Origin: Cellulomonas fimi
GTDB lineage: Bacteria; Actinomycetota; Actinomycetes; Actinomycetales; Cellulomonadaceae
NCBI RefSeq assembly: GCF_012952065.1
Contig: NZ_JABCJJ010000013.1
Location: 1-64,000 of the forward strand
Length of the DNA: 64,000 nucleotides
Reading direction: 5' to 3'
Shown here: positions 34,529 to 43,592 of the stretch, piece after piece
Numbering within the stretch: the stretch's first letter is position 1
Layout: every line of letters begins with the position of its first letter
Program-made: the position numbers and the translations under genes
Notes under the pieces: generated by a model
Told to the model about the DNA's origin: nothing
The model's input: only the letters and a program-made list of their open reading frames with translations
Databases searched by the model: none

Positions 34529-35022
34529 GTGGTGGCGATCCTCCGCAGGATCTCGGTGGCCTCGGCGAGCGTGGTCCGCTCCTCCACGGTGAGCGTCGCG
34601 AGCTGCTTCGACAACCAGAGGTCGCGGCGGCGGCGCGTCTCGCGCACCTCGGCCTCGCCCTGCTCGGTGATGGTGACCAGGACCTGCCGGCGGTCGGTCG
34701 GGTGGTCGGAGCGGGCGACGAGCCCCGCCTGCTCGAGGTGGGCCACCGTGCGCGTCATCGAGGGTGGGCGGACGTGCTCCCGGTCCGCGAGGTCGCCCGG
34801 GGTGAGCGGGCCGTTCTTGGAGAGCGCCGCGAGCACGGAGTACTGGCCGTCGGTGATGTCCTCGCTGCTGCGCTCCATGCGCAGGCGCCGGACCATGCGG
34901 ACCACCGCGACGCGCAGCTCGCCGGCCAGGGTGCCGGGGCGGCACTGCGCGGGCGTCAGCGAGGCGGGCTTCACCGCCTCGGGCTTCACCGACGACGACG
35001 GCGCGGGGGTGGGTGCAGGCAT
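34525..35022 (-). CDS. MarR family transcriptional regulator
   Basis: 165 residues. Winged helix ITDGQYSVLAALSKNGPLTPGDLA, then REHVRPPSMTRTVAHLEQAGLVAR with the wing SDHPTDRRQVLVTIT, and dimerisation helices at both ends. It is transcribed first, with the exporter gene coupled to its stop. The -10-like TAGACT lies seven bases before the ATG, suggesting a leaderless transcript. Confidence 0.93.
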   Translation of the reverse strand: MPAPTPAPSSSVKPEAVKPASLTPAQCRPGTLAGELRVAVVRMVRRLRMERSSEDITDGQYSVLAALSKNGPLTPGDLADREHVRPPSMTRTVAHLEQAGLVARSDHPTDRRQVLVTITEQGEAEVRETRRRRDLWLSKQLATLTVEERTTLAEATEILRRIATT

Positions 35023-35055
35023 GGTCGTTAGTCTAGGTCATTAGTTTGGGTAACA
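35023..35055 (-). promoter_or_regulatory. leaderless promoter of the marR-MFS operon
   Basis: Low-GC stretch. On the minus strand, TAGACT stands seven bases before the ATG; upstream TTTTGT lies 17 bases from it as a possible -35. The gap also contains partially symmetrical TTAG/CTAA elements that might be the MarR operator. Confidence 0.45.
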
Positions 35056-35489
35056 AAATCCGTGCATCGGTCGACACGGGCGCGCGCGGCACGCTCGCCG
35101 CCGTCTACGCCTGGCTCCACGAGCGCGGCGTGCCGGAGTGGTTCGGCTACGGGCTGCTCGAGCGGGTCGCCAACGTGGCGCTGTTCGTCCCGATCGGCCT
35201 GCTCGTCGGCATGCTCGCGCGCCCGGTCGTCGGCCCGGTCGTCGGCCCGCTCGTCGGCCGCGCGCGCACGGGACGGTGGTGGTGGTGGTGGGCCGTCGTC
35301 GGGCCGGCGGCGTTCTCCGCTGCTGCCGAGCTCGGTCAGCTCGTGCTGCGGCCGGAACGGTTCGCGTCGTGGGGGGACGTCGTCGCGAACACGGTGGGTG
35401 CGGCGCTCGGCGTCGTCGTCGCGGGGCGCGTCATGGCCCCAGGTAGATCTGCGCGCAGAGCATCGCCGCGCCGTCGCGCACACAGCTGA
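35046..35489 (+). CDS. VanZ-like protein, apparently truncated
   Basis: 147 residues from a TTG with no clear ribosome site. VPEWFGYGLLERVANVALFVPIG, FSAAAELGQLVLRPERFAS and GDVVANTVGAALG match VanZ-like proteins. The usual first membrane span before this region is missing. The last ~19 codons run antisense through a CAP-domain gene fragment, so the C-terminus is also abnormal. Probably non-functional or a shortened remnant. Divergent from marR. Confidence 0.55.
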   Translation: MGNKIRASVDTGARGTLAAVYAWLHERGVPEWFGYGLLERVANVALFVPIGLLVGMLARPVVGPVVGPLVGRARTGRWWWWWAVVGPAAFSAAAELGQLVLRPERFASWGDVVANTVGAALGVVVAGRVMAPGRSARRASPRRRAHS

Positions 35490-35568
35490 CGCCGAGCTCG
35501 GTGAGCGTCGGGTTCAGGAGGTTCTGCGCGTGCCCCGGCGAGCGCCGCGGCCCGGGGTGGCAGTCGCC
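35431..35568 (-). pseudogene. CAP (SCP/PR1) domain C-terminal fragment
   Basis: The minus strand reads RRSPGHAQNLLNPTLTELGV then AMLCAQIYLGP and a stop, the end of a CAP domain. No start codon belongs to it: the frame begins directly at the UDP-glucose dehydrogenase stop. The remainder of the gene has been lost. It overlaps the end of the VanZ-like frame. Confidence 0.75.
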
Positions 35569-36882
35569 TCACGGCCGCCCGAGTGCGCGGTAGGTCCACC
35601 CGGCCGCCCGCCATGCGGCGGGATCGAGCACGTTGCGGCCGTCCACGATCGTGCGGGTGCGCACGACCGTGCCCAGCTCCACCGGGTCCAGCTCGCGGTA
35701 CTCGGCCCACTCGGTGGCGAGCAGCACGACGTCGACCTCCTTCGCGGCCTCCTCGGCGGTCGCGGCGTAGGTGAGGTCCGGCCACTTCTCCTGCGCGTTC
35801 GCGATCGCCTGCGGGTCGGTCACCACGACGCGCGCGCCCTGGAGCTGCATCTGCGCGGCGACCGAGAGCGCGGGCGAGTCGCGGATGTCGTCGCTGTTCG
35901 GCTTGAACGCGGCGCCCAGCACGGCGACGCTGCGCCCGACGATCGACCCCTGGCACACCTCGCGTGCCAGGTCGACCATCCGGACCCGGCGACGCATGTT
36001 GATCGAGTCGACCTCGCGCAGGAACGACAGTGCCTGGTCGGCGCCGAGCTCGCCGGCCCGCGCCATGAACGCCCGGATGTCCTTGGGCAGGCACCCGCCG
36101 CCGAACCCGAGCCCGGCGTTGAGGAACTTCCGGCCGATCCGCTCGTCGTGCCCGATGGCGTCGGCCAGGCTGGTCACGTCCGCGCCGGTCGCCTCGCAGA
36201 GCTCGGCCATGGCGTTGATGAAGGAGATCTTGGTCGCGAGGAACGCGTTGGCGGCGACCTTGACGAGCTGCGCCGTCGCGAAGTCGGTGACCACCAGCGG
36301 GATGCCCTCGTCGAGCGGGGTGGCGTAGACCTCGTCGAGGATCGCCTTGGCCTTCTCCCCGCGCTCCCCCTCCGGCACGCCGTAGACGATGCGGTCGGGG
36401 TGCAGCGTGTCCTGGACGGCGAAGCCCTCGCGCAGGAACTCGGGGTTCCAGACGAGCGTGGCGCCGGGGCCGGCGTCGGCCAGGCGCTGGGCCAGGTCCT
36501 CCGCCGTGCCGACGGGCACGGTCGACTTCCCGACGACGACGTCGCCGTCACCGAGGTGCGGCAGCAGGCCTTCGAACGCGGCCTCGACGTACTTCAGGTC
36601 CGCGCCGAACTCCCCCCGCTTCTGGGGCGTGCCGACGCAGATGAAGTGCACCTGTGCCCCGACGACCTCGCTGAGGTCGGTCGTGAAGCGCAGCCGACCG
36701 GTGGCCGCGGACTCGGCCAGCAGCTCGGGCAGGCCGGGCTCGTAGAAGGGTGCCCGGGCGTGCGCGAGCGCGTCGACCTTGGCGGCGTCGACGTCGACGC
36801 CGACGACGTCGTGCCCCAGCTTCGCCATCGCGGCGGCGTGGACGGCGCCCAGGTAGCCGCAGCCGATGACGGAGATGCGCAT
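35569..36882 (-). CDS. UDP-glucose 6-dehydrogenase
   Basis: 437 residues with GGAGGAACAG before the ATG. Rossmann motif MRISVIGCGYLGAVHAA, HFICVGTPQKRGEFGADL, KSTVPVGTAEDL, catalytic cysteine GFGGGCLPKDIRAF, and AAFKPNSDDIRDSP. It oxidises UDP-glucose to UDP-glucuronate. The product would supply a uronic acid for the surface glycan made by the downstream locus. It is transcribed away from the glycosyltransferases and lies just below the purine permease gene. Confidence 0.95.
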   Translation of the reverse strand: MRISVIGCGYLGAVHAAAMAKLGHDVVGVDVDAAKVDALAHARAPFYEPGLPELLAESAATGRLRFTTDLSEVVGAQVHFICVGTPQKRGEFGADLKYVEAAFEGLLPHLGDGDVVVGKSTVPVGTAEDLAQRLADAGPGATLVWNPEFLREGFAVQDTLHPDRIVYGVPEGERGEKAKAILDEVYATPLDEGIPLVVTDFATAQLVKVAANAFLATKISFINAMAELCEATGADVTSLADAIGHDERIGRKFLNAGLGFGGGCLPKDIRAFMARAGELGADQALSFLREVDSINMRRRVRMVDLAREVCQGSIVGRSVAVLGAAFKPNSDDIRDSPALSVAAQMQLQGARVVVTDPQAIANAQEKWPDLTYAATAEEAAKEVDVVLLATEWAEYRELDPVELGTVVRTRTIVDGRNVLDPAAWRAAGWTYRALGRP

Positions 36883-36928
36883 CTGTTCCTCCGGAGAACG
36901 CGAGAAGGGCGATTTGTCCCACCCTAGG

Positions 36929-36968
36929 TTCTCGGAGCGCGGGGGCCGCCGAGAAGTGGCCCCCGCGC
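36929..36968 (-). terminator. hairpin (possible pseudoknot) after the purine permease gene
   Basis: GCGCGGGGGCC/GGCCCCCGCGC forms a perfect 11-bp stem 10 bases beyond the permease stop. A second pair, TTCTCGG/CCGAGAA, uses the loop of the first, so the two either compete or form an H-type pseudoknot. Confidence 0.6.
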
Positions 36969-36977
36969 CGGGTGAGA

Positions 36978-38456
36978 TCAGACCCCGAGCAGCTCGCGGA
37001 TCGGCCCGAGAGCGAAGTAGATGACGAACAGGATCGCCGAGACCCACATGAGCGGGTGGAGCTCGTGGGCCTTGCCACGCGCGATCTTGATGATCGCGTA
37101 CGCGATGAACCCGGCGCCGATCCCGACGGTGATCGAGTACGTGAACGGCATCAGGATGATGGTGAGGAACGCCGGGATGGCGATGTCGTAGTTCGACCAG
37201 GTGATGCCGGCGACCTGCATCATCATGAGGAACCCGACGATGACGAGCGCCGGGGTGGCCGCCTCGAAGGGCACCATCGCGACGAGCGGGGACAGGAACG
37301 TCGCGAGCAGGAACGCGATGCCGGTCACGACCGAGGCCAGGCCCGTGCGCGCGCCCTCGCCGACGCCCGCCGCCGACTCGATGTAGCTGGTGTTCGAGGA
37401 CACGCTCCCGGCACCACCGGCGGCCGCGGCGACCGAGTCGACGATGAGGATCTGGCGACTCTTGGGCGGGTTGCCCTTCTCGTCGAGCAGGCCGGCCTCC
37501 CCGCCGATGGCGACCATGGTGCCCATCGTGTCGAAGAAGTCCGCGAGCATGATCGAGAACACCAGCAGGATGACGGCGACGACGCCGATCTTCTCGATCG
37601 ACCCGAAGAGCGAGAACTGCCCGAGCAGGGAGAAGTCCGGCGTCGCGATGATCTGGTCGGGCAGGGCGGGCACGTCGAGGCTCCAGCCGCCAGGGTTCTC
37701 CTCGCTGCGCTGACCGAGCTGCGCGATCGCCTCGATCACGACCGCGAGCAGCGTGGCCGCGATGATCGAGATGAGGATCGCGCCGCGGACGTGGCGGGTG
37801 ATCAGGATGATCATCAGCACGAGGCCGAACACGAAGACGACGATCGGCCACCCGGCGAGCGACCCGTTGGTGCCGAGCTGAAGCGGGGTCCCGGCGCCGC
37901 GGGTCACGAACCCGGCGTCGACCAGGCCGATCAGTGCGATGAAGAGCCCGATGCCGACACTGATCGCGGTCTTGAGCTCGACGGGGACGGCGCGGAAGAC
38001 CGCTTCTCGGAAGCCGGTGAGGACGAGCAGCAGGATGATCAGGCCCTCGAGCACCACGATGCCCATGGCGTCCGCCCAGGTGACGTCGGGCAGGGTGGCG
38101 ATGGAGAAGGCGACGACCGCGTTGAGCCCGAGGCCGGCGGCGAGCGCGAGCGGGAAGTTCGCGACGACCCCCATGAGGATCGTCATCACTCCCGCGACGA
38201 GGGCGGTGGTCGCGGCGATCATGCCGAGGTTCGGTCCGTCGGCGCCGCCGCCGAGGAACTGGCCGGTGCCGTCCTGGACCGTCCCGATGATCAGCGGGTT
38301 CAGCACGATGATGTAGCTCATCGCGAAGAAGGTCACGAGGCCGCCACGGACCTCGGTCCCGATCGTCGAGCCGCGCTCGCTGATCCGGAAGAAGGTGTCG
38401 AGCCGGCCGGGCGGGGCGGTGGGCTTCGTGGGGGTCTTCGGGGTGCTGGTCGCCAT
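36978..38456 (-). CDS. NCS2/AzgA-type purine permease
   Basis: 492 residues. Family signatures: EVRGGLVTFFAMSYIIVLNP, FPLALAAGLGLNAVVAF, the functional motif LADFFDTMGTMVAIG, SNTSYIESAAGVGEGARTG, and ITWSNYDIAIPAFLTI. AzgA-type members carry adenine, guanine or hypoxanthine. A second in-frame ATG is nine bases upstream. It appears unrelated to the polysaccharide locus. The 230-base divergent region before it shows no motif I can identify as a purine riboswitch. Confidence 0.93.
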   Translation of the reverse strand: MATSTPKTPTKPTAPPGRLDTFFRISERGSTIGTEVRGGLVTFFAMSYIIVLNPLIIGTVQDGTGQFLGGGADGPNLGMIAATTALVAGVMTILMGVVANFPLALAAGLGLNAVVAFSIATLPDVTWADAMGIVVLEGLIILLLVLTGFREAVFRAVPVELKTAISVGIGLFIALIGLVDAGFVTRGAGTPLQLGTNGSLAGWPIVVFVFGLVLMIILITRHVRGAILISIIAATLLAVVIEAIAQLGQRSEENPGGWSLDVPALPDQIIATPDFSLLGQFSLFGSIEKIGVVAVILLVFSIMLADFFDTMGTMVAIGGEAGLLDEKGNPPKSRQILIVDSVAAAAGGAGSVSSNTSYIESAAGVGEGARTGLASVVTGIAFLLATFLSPLVAMVPFEAATPALVIVGFLMMMQVAGITWSNYDIAIPAFLTIILMPFTYSITVGIGAGFIAYAIIKIARGKAHELHPLMWVSAILFVIYFALGPIRELLGV

Positions 38457-38687
38457 GGGGGGCATCCTGGCAGAACCTGCAGGTCGGGCGGCAGTGCTCT
38501 CCGCGGGTGGAGACGGCGGGCGTGAGCGGCTCCGCGACGACCGGATACCCTGGTACAGGCGTCGTGGAAGCACACGCCGACAATTTCCGAGGACCGTGGG
38601 GAAATCGTTGTGCCTCAGCGCCTGCATCGCGTGCAGTCGCCGGTGACTCCCGAGATCGTGCCGAACTGCGCATTTCGGGCGGCCTGA

Positions 38688-39929
38688 ATGCGGATCGCTC
38701 TCGTCACGCACCACTACGCGCCCGAGATCGGCGCGCCGCAGCGACGCTGGGGCGGGCTCATCCCGCGGTTCGTGGACGCCGGCCACGAGGTCATGGTCCT
38801 GACCCCCTCGCCCCACTATCCCAGCGGCAAGGCCGGCGAGCTCGATCCCGCGACCGCACCCGGGGCGATCACCGTCGGCGAGCACGGCGAGACGATCTAC
38901 CGCCTGCGGTTCCGTGAGCACGGTCCCGGGCTCGTGTCCCGCACCATCGACCAGAGCGTGGTCGGGGTGTACACCGTGGCGCGCGGCGTCCGGCACCTCC
39001 GGCGCCCGGAGCAGCGCCCCGACGTCGTGATCGCGACCGTTCCGGGGATGCCCTCGATCGCGGCCGGCGCGGCGCTCGCGCGGTCGCTGCGGGTCCCGTT
39101 CGTGGTGGAGATGCGCGACGCCTGGCCCGACCTGATCGAGCCGACCTTCTCGCTGCGCAGCGAGTCGCGTCGCCGCCAGGGCTGGCGCGGGGTGGTGACC
39201 GCGCAGGCCCACCGCGGGATGACGCACCTGCAGCGGAACGCCGCAGCCGTCGTCACCACGACCGAGGCCTTCGCGGAGGTGCTCCGCGAGCGCTCGATGC
39301 CGCGGGTCGAGGTGGTGCGCAACGGCGCGTACCTCCACGAGATCCCCCGGCTCGGGCCGCGCGAGCCGACCGACGACCCGGCGCTGCGGGTGCTCTACCT
39401 CGGCACGGTCGGGCGGAGCCAGGGGCTGTCGACCGCCGTCCGCGCCACCTCGATCCTCGCGGACCAGGGCGTGCCGGTCCGGCTCCGCATCGTCGGGGCG
39501 GGCGCCGAGCACGGGCGCCTGGGCGACCTGGCGGCGCAGCTGGGGGCCCCGGTCGAGGTCCTCGGCGCGGTCCCGCGGTCGGAGGTCATCGACCACTACC
39601 GGTGGGCGGACACGCTGCTCGTCTCCCTGCGGGCGTGGGGGCCCTTCGAGTGGACCGTCCCGTCCAAGCTGTACGAGTCGCTCGCGACGAGCCGGCACAT
39701 CTCCGGGGTGCTGGCCGGCGAGGCCGCCGCTCTCGTGCGCTCGACGCGGGCGGGCAACGTCACCCCGCCCGAGGACGCCGGGTCGCTCGCCGCCCTGTGG
39801 CGGCGCCTGGCGGAGAACCGCGAGCGACTCGAGGTGCCCGACGACGGCCGGCGCTGGGCGTTCCGGCACGCCGACTTCGACGTGCTCGCCTCGCGGTACC
39901 TCGCGCTGCTCGAGGACGTGGTCCGGTGA
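38688..39929 (+). CDS. glycosyltransferase family 4 (WbuB-like)
   Basis: 413 residues, GT-B fold. N-terminal MRIALVTHHYAPEIGAPQRR and HYPSGKAGELDPATAP resemble WbuB/WcaI-type enzymes that act on N-acetylfucosamine- or fucose-containing glycans. The donor domain starts at about residue 220 (LRVLYLGTVGRSQGLSTAV); the sugar-nucleotide site is SKLYESLATSRHISGVLAGE. It begins the plus-strand run of the locus and overlaps the next glycosyltransferase by four bases. Confidence 0.9.
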   Translation: MRIALVTHHYAPEIGAPQRRWGGLIPRFVDAGHEVMVLTPSPHYPSGKAGELDPATAPGAITVGEHGETIYRLRFREHGPGLVSRTIDQSVVGVYTVARGVRHLRRPEQRPDVVIATVPGMPSIAAGAALARSLRVPFVVEMRDAWPDLIEPTFSLRSESRRRQGWRGVVTAQAHRGMTHLQRNAAAVVTTTEAFAEVLRERSMPRVEVVRNGAYLHEIPRLGPREPTDDPALRVLYLGTVGRSQGLSTAVRATSILADQGVPVRLRIVGAGAEHGRLGDLAAQLGAPVEVLGAVPRSEVIDHYRWADTLLVSLRAWGPFEWTVPSKLYESLATSRHISGVLAGEAAALVRSTRAGNVTPPEDAGSLAALWRRLAENRERLEVPDDGRRWAFRHADFDVLASRYLALLEDVVR

Positions 39930-41785
39930 GCACGGCCACGACGGTGAGGCGAGCCGGCGAGCTTGCGCGCAACCTGGCGTTCGTCGGCTCGACGGTCGCG
40001 CACCACGTCGTCGAGGACCCGCTGCTGCTCGCCGTCCAGGCGAGCCGGCGCCTGCCGCGCCGGTGGGTGACCGCCGCCGCGCACGTCCTGACGCCGGGTG
40101 CCGGTGGCCCGCGGCACCACTCGGTGCGAGCCGCGTACGCGGCGTGGCTGACCGGGCACCCGGCGGACGCGGCGAGGATCGTCCGCGCGGTCGCAGCGAC
40201 GCACCCCAGCGGGGTGCGCGCCCAGTTGCTCGCGGAGCTCGCGGCGCAGGTCGGCGTCGATGACGTGGGAGCGTCCGCGGGCGGTCCCGACGCCGGGTCC
40301 GGGGGCGCGGCACGGTCGTTGCGCGCTCGTGCCGCCTGGTCGGACGGCGACCTCACGCGTGCCCTCGCGGAGGCGCGGTCGGGTCGCGGCGGGTCGTTCC
40401 TGGAGGCGCGGCTCGCGTCCGAGCTCGCGCTGCTCCGCGGCTGGCGGGCCGACGACGGCGCCTCCTCGGGCACCGGGCAGGCCCCGTCGGCGTCTGCGGC
40501 ATCAGCGGCAGCAGGGGCGACGGCGCCGACCGCGACGACGCCCGGGCGCGAGCAGCTGGCAGCCTTTCACGTCCTGACGAACTCGCTCCCGCACACCCAG
40601 AGCGGGTACACGCTGCGCAGCCACGCAGTGCTCCGCGCCCAGCAGTCCGCCGGGATCCGGGTCATGGCGTCGACGCGGCTCGGCTACCCCGTGGCGATCG
40701 GGGTCGTCGGCGCCCGGCACCGCGACGTCGTCGACGGCGTCACCTACCAGCGCTGCATCCCCACCCGCGCGGCCGCCGACGCCCGCGCGCGCGTCCGTCA
40801 GCAGGTCGAGCTGCTGCTGCCCGTCGTCGACGAGTTCCGGCCCGACGTCCTGCACACGACGACGAACTACGCGAACGCGCTGGTGACGCAGTCCCTCGCG
40901 AGGCACGTCGGGCTGCCCTGGGTGTACGAGGTGCGCGGGCTGCTCGAGGAGACCTGGGTCGCCGGGCGGCCGACCGAGGCGGCACGGCGGTCGGCGGCCG
41001 AGAGCGAGCGGTACCGGCTGCTCCGCGAGCGCGAGACCGAGCTCGCGCAGGCGGCGGACCACGTCGTGACGCTCAGCGAGACGCTCCGCCGCGAGCTGGT
41101 CGGGCGCGGGGTCGACGGGGCGCGCATCACCGTGGTGCCCAACGCCGTCGACGCCGCGTTGCTCGACCGGTCCGCGGCGTCCGCGGCCGCTCGAGGTGCG
41201 CTCGGCCTGCCGGTCGACGGATTCTGGGTCGGTACGGTGAGCAGCTTGGTCGAGTACGAGGGGCTGGACACGGTGATCGACGCGGTGGCGGCGCTGCGCG
41301 CGCGGGGGCTCGACGCACGGGGCCTCATCGTCGGCGACGGCGTCTCCCGGCCCGCGCTGGAGCGTCGGGCGCGCGAGGCGGGTGTCGCCGCGCACCTCAC
41401 GTTCACCGGCCGGGTGCCCCGTGACCGCGCGGCCGACCACCACGAGGCGCTCGACGTGTTCGTCGTGCCGCGGCGCGACGTGCGGGTCGCTCGCCACGTG
41501 ACCCCGCTGAAGCCGATCGAGGCGATGGCGTGCGGTCGGCCCGTCGTGGTCAGCGACCTGCCGGCGCTGCGCGAGCTGGTGCTGCCGCACGGGAGCGGCC
41601 GGGTCGTCCCGCCCGATGACGCCGAGGCGCTGGCCGACGAGCTGGCGCGGCTCGCGGGGTCGACCGAGGAGCGCGAGCGGCTTGCCGCGGCGGGGCGCGC
41701 GTTCGCGGCGTCCCGCACCTGGGGGGCGGCCGGCGAGACGTACCGCCGGCTGTACGGGGCGCTCGTCGGCAGGGTGGCGGCATGA
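39926..41785 (+). CDS. glycosyltransferase family 4 with long N-terminal region
   Basis: 619 residues from a GTG overlapping the previous stop. About 210 residues of arginine/alanine-rich, probably helical sequence precede the GT-B domain, which begins at FHVLTNSLPHTQSGYTLRSH. The donor domain has WVGTVSSLVEYEGLDTVIDA, LTFTGRVPRDRAADHHEALD and the glutamate site LKPIEAMACGRPVVVSDLPAL. The N-terminal region is unrecognised and may bind partners or polymer. Its stop overlaps the Wzm start (ATGA), suggesting a coupled synthesis-export unit. Confidence 0.9.
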   Translation: MSTATTVRRAGELARNLAFVGSTVAHHVVEDPLLLAVQASRRLPRRWVTAAAHVLTPGAGGPRHHSVRAAYAAWLTGHPADAARIVRAVAATHPSGVRAQLLAELAAQVGVDDVGASAGGPDAGSGGAARSLRARAAWSDGDLTRALAEARSGRGGSFLEARLASELALLRGWRADDGASSGTGQAPSASAASAAAGATAPTATTPGREQLAAFHVLTNSLPHTQSGYTLRSHAVLRAQQSAGIRVMASTRLGYPVAIGVVGARHRDVVDGVTYQRCIPTRAAADARARVRQQVELLLPVVDEFRPDVLHTTTNYANALVTQSLARHVGLPWVYEVRGLLEETWVAGRPTEAARRSAAESERYRLLRERETELAQAADHVVTLSETLRRELVGRGVDGARITVVPNAVDAALLDRSAASAAARGALGLPVDGFWVGTVSSLVEYEGLDTVIDAVAALRARGLDARGLIVGDGVSRPALERRAREAGVAAHLTFTGRVPRDRAADHHEALDVFVVPRRDVRVARHVTPLKPIEAMACGRPVVVSDLPALRELVLPHGSGRVVPPDDAEALADELARLAGSTEERERLAAAGRAFAASRTWGAAGETYRRLYGALVGRVAA

Positions 41786-42663
41786 CGGTCCTGGCGTCGG
41801 AGCACGGACGCGGCGTGGTGCACGAGGTGATCCAGCCCGGCCGCCTGAAGAGCGTCACGCGCAGGCCTCCGCTGGGCGAGTACGTCGCCCAGCTCTCTGC
41901 CCGCCGCCACTTCGTCCTGGCGGACGCCCGGGGCCGGGTGATCAGCGGGACCCGCGGCACCTACCTCGGCACCCTGTGGCTCATCCTCCAGCCGCTGCTC
42001 GACGGCGCGGTGTACTACGTGATCTTCGGGCTGCTGCTCGGCGTCAGCCGGGGCATCGACAACTTCGTCGGCTACCTGCTCATCGGGGTCTTCCTCTTCC
42101 ACTACACGTCCCGGTCGCTCAACCGCGGAGCCCAGTCCCTCATCGGTGGCCGCAACCTCATCAAGGCGTTCGCGTTCCCCCGCGCCGCGCTGCCACTGGC
42201 GACCGTGGCGCGCGAGGCCATCGCGCTGCTGCCCGTGATCGGTGTGCTGCTCGTGCTGGTCCTCGCCCTGCCCCCGACCGAAGCGGTCACCTGGCGCTGG
42301 CTGCTGCTGCCGCTCGTGCTGGTTCTCCAGTCGGGGTTCAACCTCGGGCTGGCGCTGATCGCCGCGCGCGCCACAGCCCGCATCCCGGACCTGCAGCACG
42401 TCATCGGTTTCGGGATCCGCTTCTGGCTCTACGGCTCAGCCGTGTTCTTCTCGTACGACCAGTTCGTGGACCACCCGACCCTGCTGCGTGTGCTCGAGCT
42501 CAACCCGATGTTCGTGGTGCTCGACATGGCGCGTGACCTCCTGCTCTACGCGACGCTTCCGGACATCGGCTCCTGGGCAGTGCTCCTCGGCTGGACGGTC
42601 ATCGTGCTCGGCGGTGGGTTCGTCTTCTTCTGGCGCGGGGAGGAGAGCTATGGCGGAGCCTGA
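41782..42663 (+). CDS. polysaccharide ABC exporter permease (Wzm/TagG-like)
   Basis: 293 residues. Cytoplasmic N-terminus, then six spans. DARGRVISGTRGTYLGTLWLIL is the amphipathic entry region of the Wzm/TagG/RfbD family. LLIGVFLFHYTSRSLNRGAQSL, and KAFAFPRAALPLATVAREA also match. It pairs with the ATPase at 42650, whose start lies 14 bases inside its 3' end. Confidence 0.93.
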   Translation: MTVLASEHGRGVVHEVIQPGRLKSVTRRPPLGEYVAQLSARRHFVLADARGRVISGTRGTYLGTLWLILQPLLDGAVYYVIFGLLLGVSRGIDNFVGYLLIGVFLFHYTSRSLNRGAQSLIGGRNLIKAFAFPRAALPLATVAREAIALLPVIGVLLVLVLALPPTEAVTWRWLLLPLVLVLQSGFNLGLALIAARATARIPDLQHVIGFGIRFWLYGSAVFFSYDQFVDHPTLLRVLELNPMFVVLDMARDLLLYATLPDIGSWAVLLGWTVIVLGGGFVFFWRGEESYGGA

Positions 42664-43567
42664 GCTCCAGCCCTTCTGGGAGCGCCATGACGATCCCGTC
42701 ACGGTGGCGGTCTCTGACGTCCATGTGCGGTACCGGGTGGCGTCGACCGACCGGTCGCGCAAGGCCACCTCGCGTCCCGCGCGCATCGCGAACCGGCTCC
42801 TCGGCCGGGAACCGGTGGAGATCGTGCGCGCGCTCGCCGGGATCTCTCTCGTGGCGCGCGCGGGCGAGTCCGTGGGGCTGGTGGGCCTCAACGGCTCGGG
42901 CAAGAGCACCCTGCTGCGGATCATCGCGGGTCTCGAGACGCCGATGCGTGGCGAGGTACTCGCGTCCAGCACCCCCGTGCTCCTCGGGGTGAACGCCGCG
43001 CTGCTGCCCGAACTGTCCGGAGCGCAGAACGTGCACCTCGGGTGCCTCGCCATGGGGATGAGCCCCGCCGAGGCACGCGCGGCGCTCCCAGAGATCGTCG
43101 CGCTCGCCGACATCGGCCGGGCGATCCACCTGCCCATGAAGACGTACTCGTCCGGCATGGGGGCAAGGCTCAGGTTCGCCATCGCCGTCGCGGCCGACCC
43201 GCACATCCTGCTGATCGACGAGGCGCTCGCCACCGGCGACGCGGCCTTCCGTGAGCGCAGCGAGCAGAAGATGGACGAGCTGCGCTCGCACGCGGGCACG
43301 GTGTTCCTCGTCAGCCACGCCGCGAAGACGGTCGAGGAGGAGTGCACGCGCGCCCTCTGGCTGCACAAAGGCCGCCTCGTCCTGGACGGGCCCGCGTTCG
43401 AGGTCGCGCAGAAGTACCGCTGGTGGGCGTGGAACCTCGCGAAGGGTGAGACCGACAAGGCCGCAGGCCTGCTCGAGGACGCCTTCCGCTCGGGCCACGA
43501 CACGCAGGTCCACTTCCCCGACCCGCTGCCCGTCAAGGGCCCCCCGCGGCACGCACGGCGCACCTGA
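42650..43567 (+). CDS. polysaccharide ABC exporter ATPase (Wzt/TagH-like)
   Basis: 305 residues, with AGGAG before the ATG. Walker A GLNGSGKST, MRGEV/GVNAALLPELSGAQNV region characteristic of Wzt/TagH, signature TYSSGMGARLRFAIA, Walker B ILLIDEALATGD and switch VSHAA. Only about 50 residues follow the nucleotide-binding domain, so the C-terminal carbohydrate-binding domain of O-antigen Wzt is absent. That resembles TagH-like exporters of teichoic-acid-type polymers, where chain length is not read by the ATPase. Confidence 0.93.
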   Translation: MAEPELQPFWERHDDPVTVAVSDVHVRYRVASTDRSRKATSRPARIANRLLGREPVEIVRALAGISLVARAGESVGLVGLNGSGKSTLLRIIAGLETPMRGEVLASSTPVLLGVNAALLPELSGAQNVHLGCLAMGMSPAEARAALPEIVALADIGRAIHLPMKTYSSGMGARLRFAIAVAADPHILLIDEALATGDAAFRERSEQKMDELRSHAGTVFLVSHAAKTVEEECTRALWLHKGRLVLDGPAFEVAQKYRWWAWNLAKGETDKAAGLLEDAFRSGHDTQVHFPDPLPVKGPPRHARRT

Positions 43568-43592
43568 CTGCGCACCGACTCCTGGAGGACTC

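Noticed and set aside
38457-38687. Purine riboswitch before the NCS2 permease
   Set aside because: No conserved junction bases or paired loops of that class can be seen.
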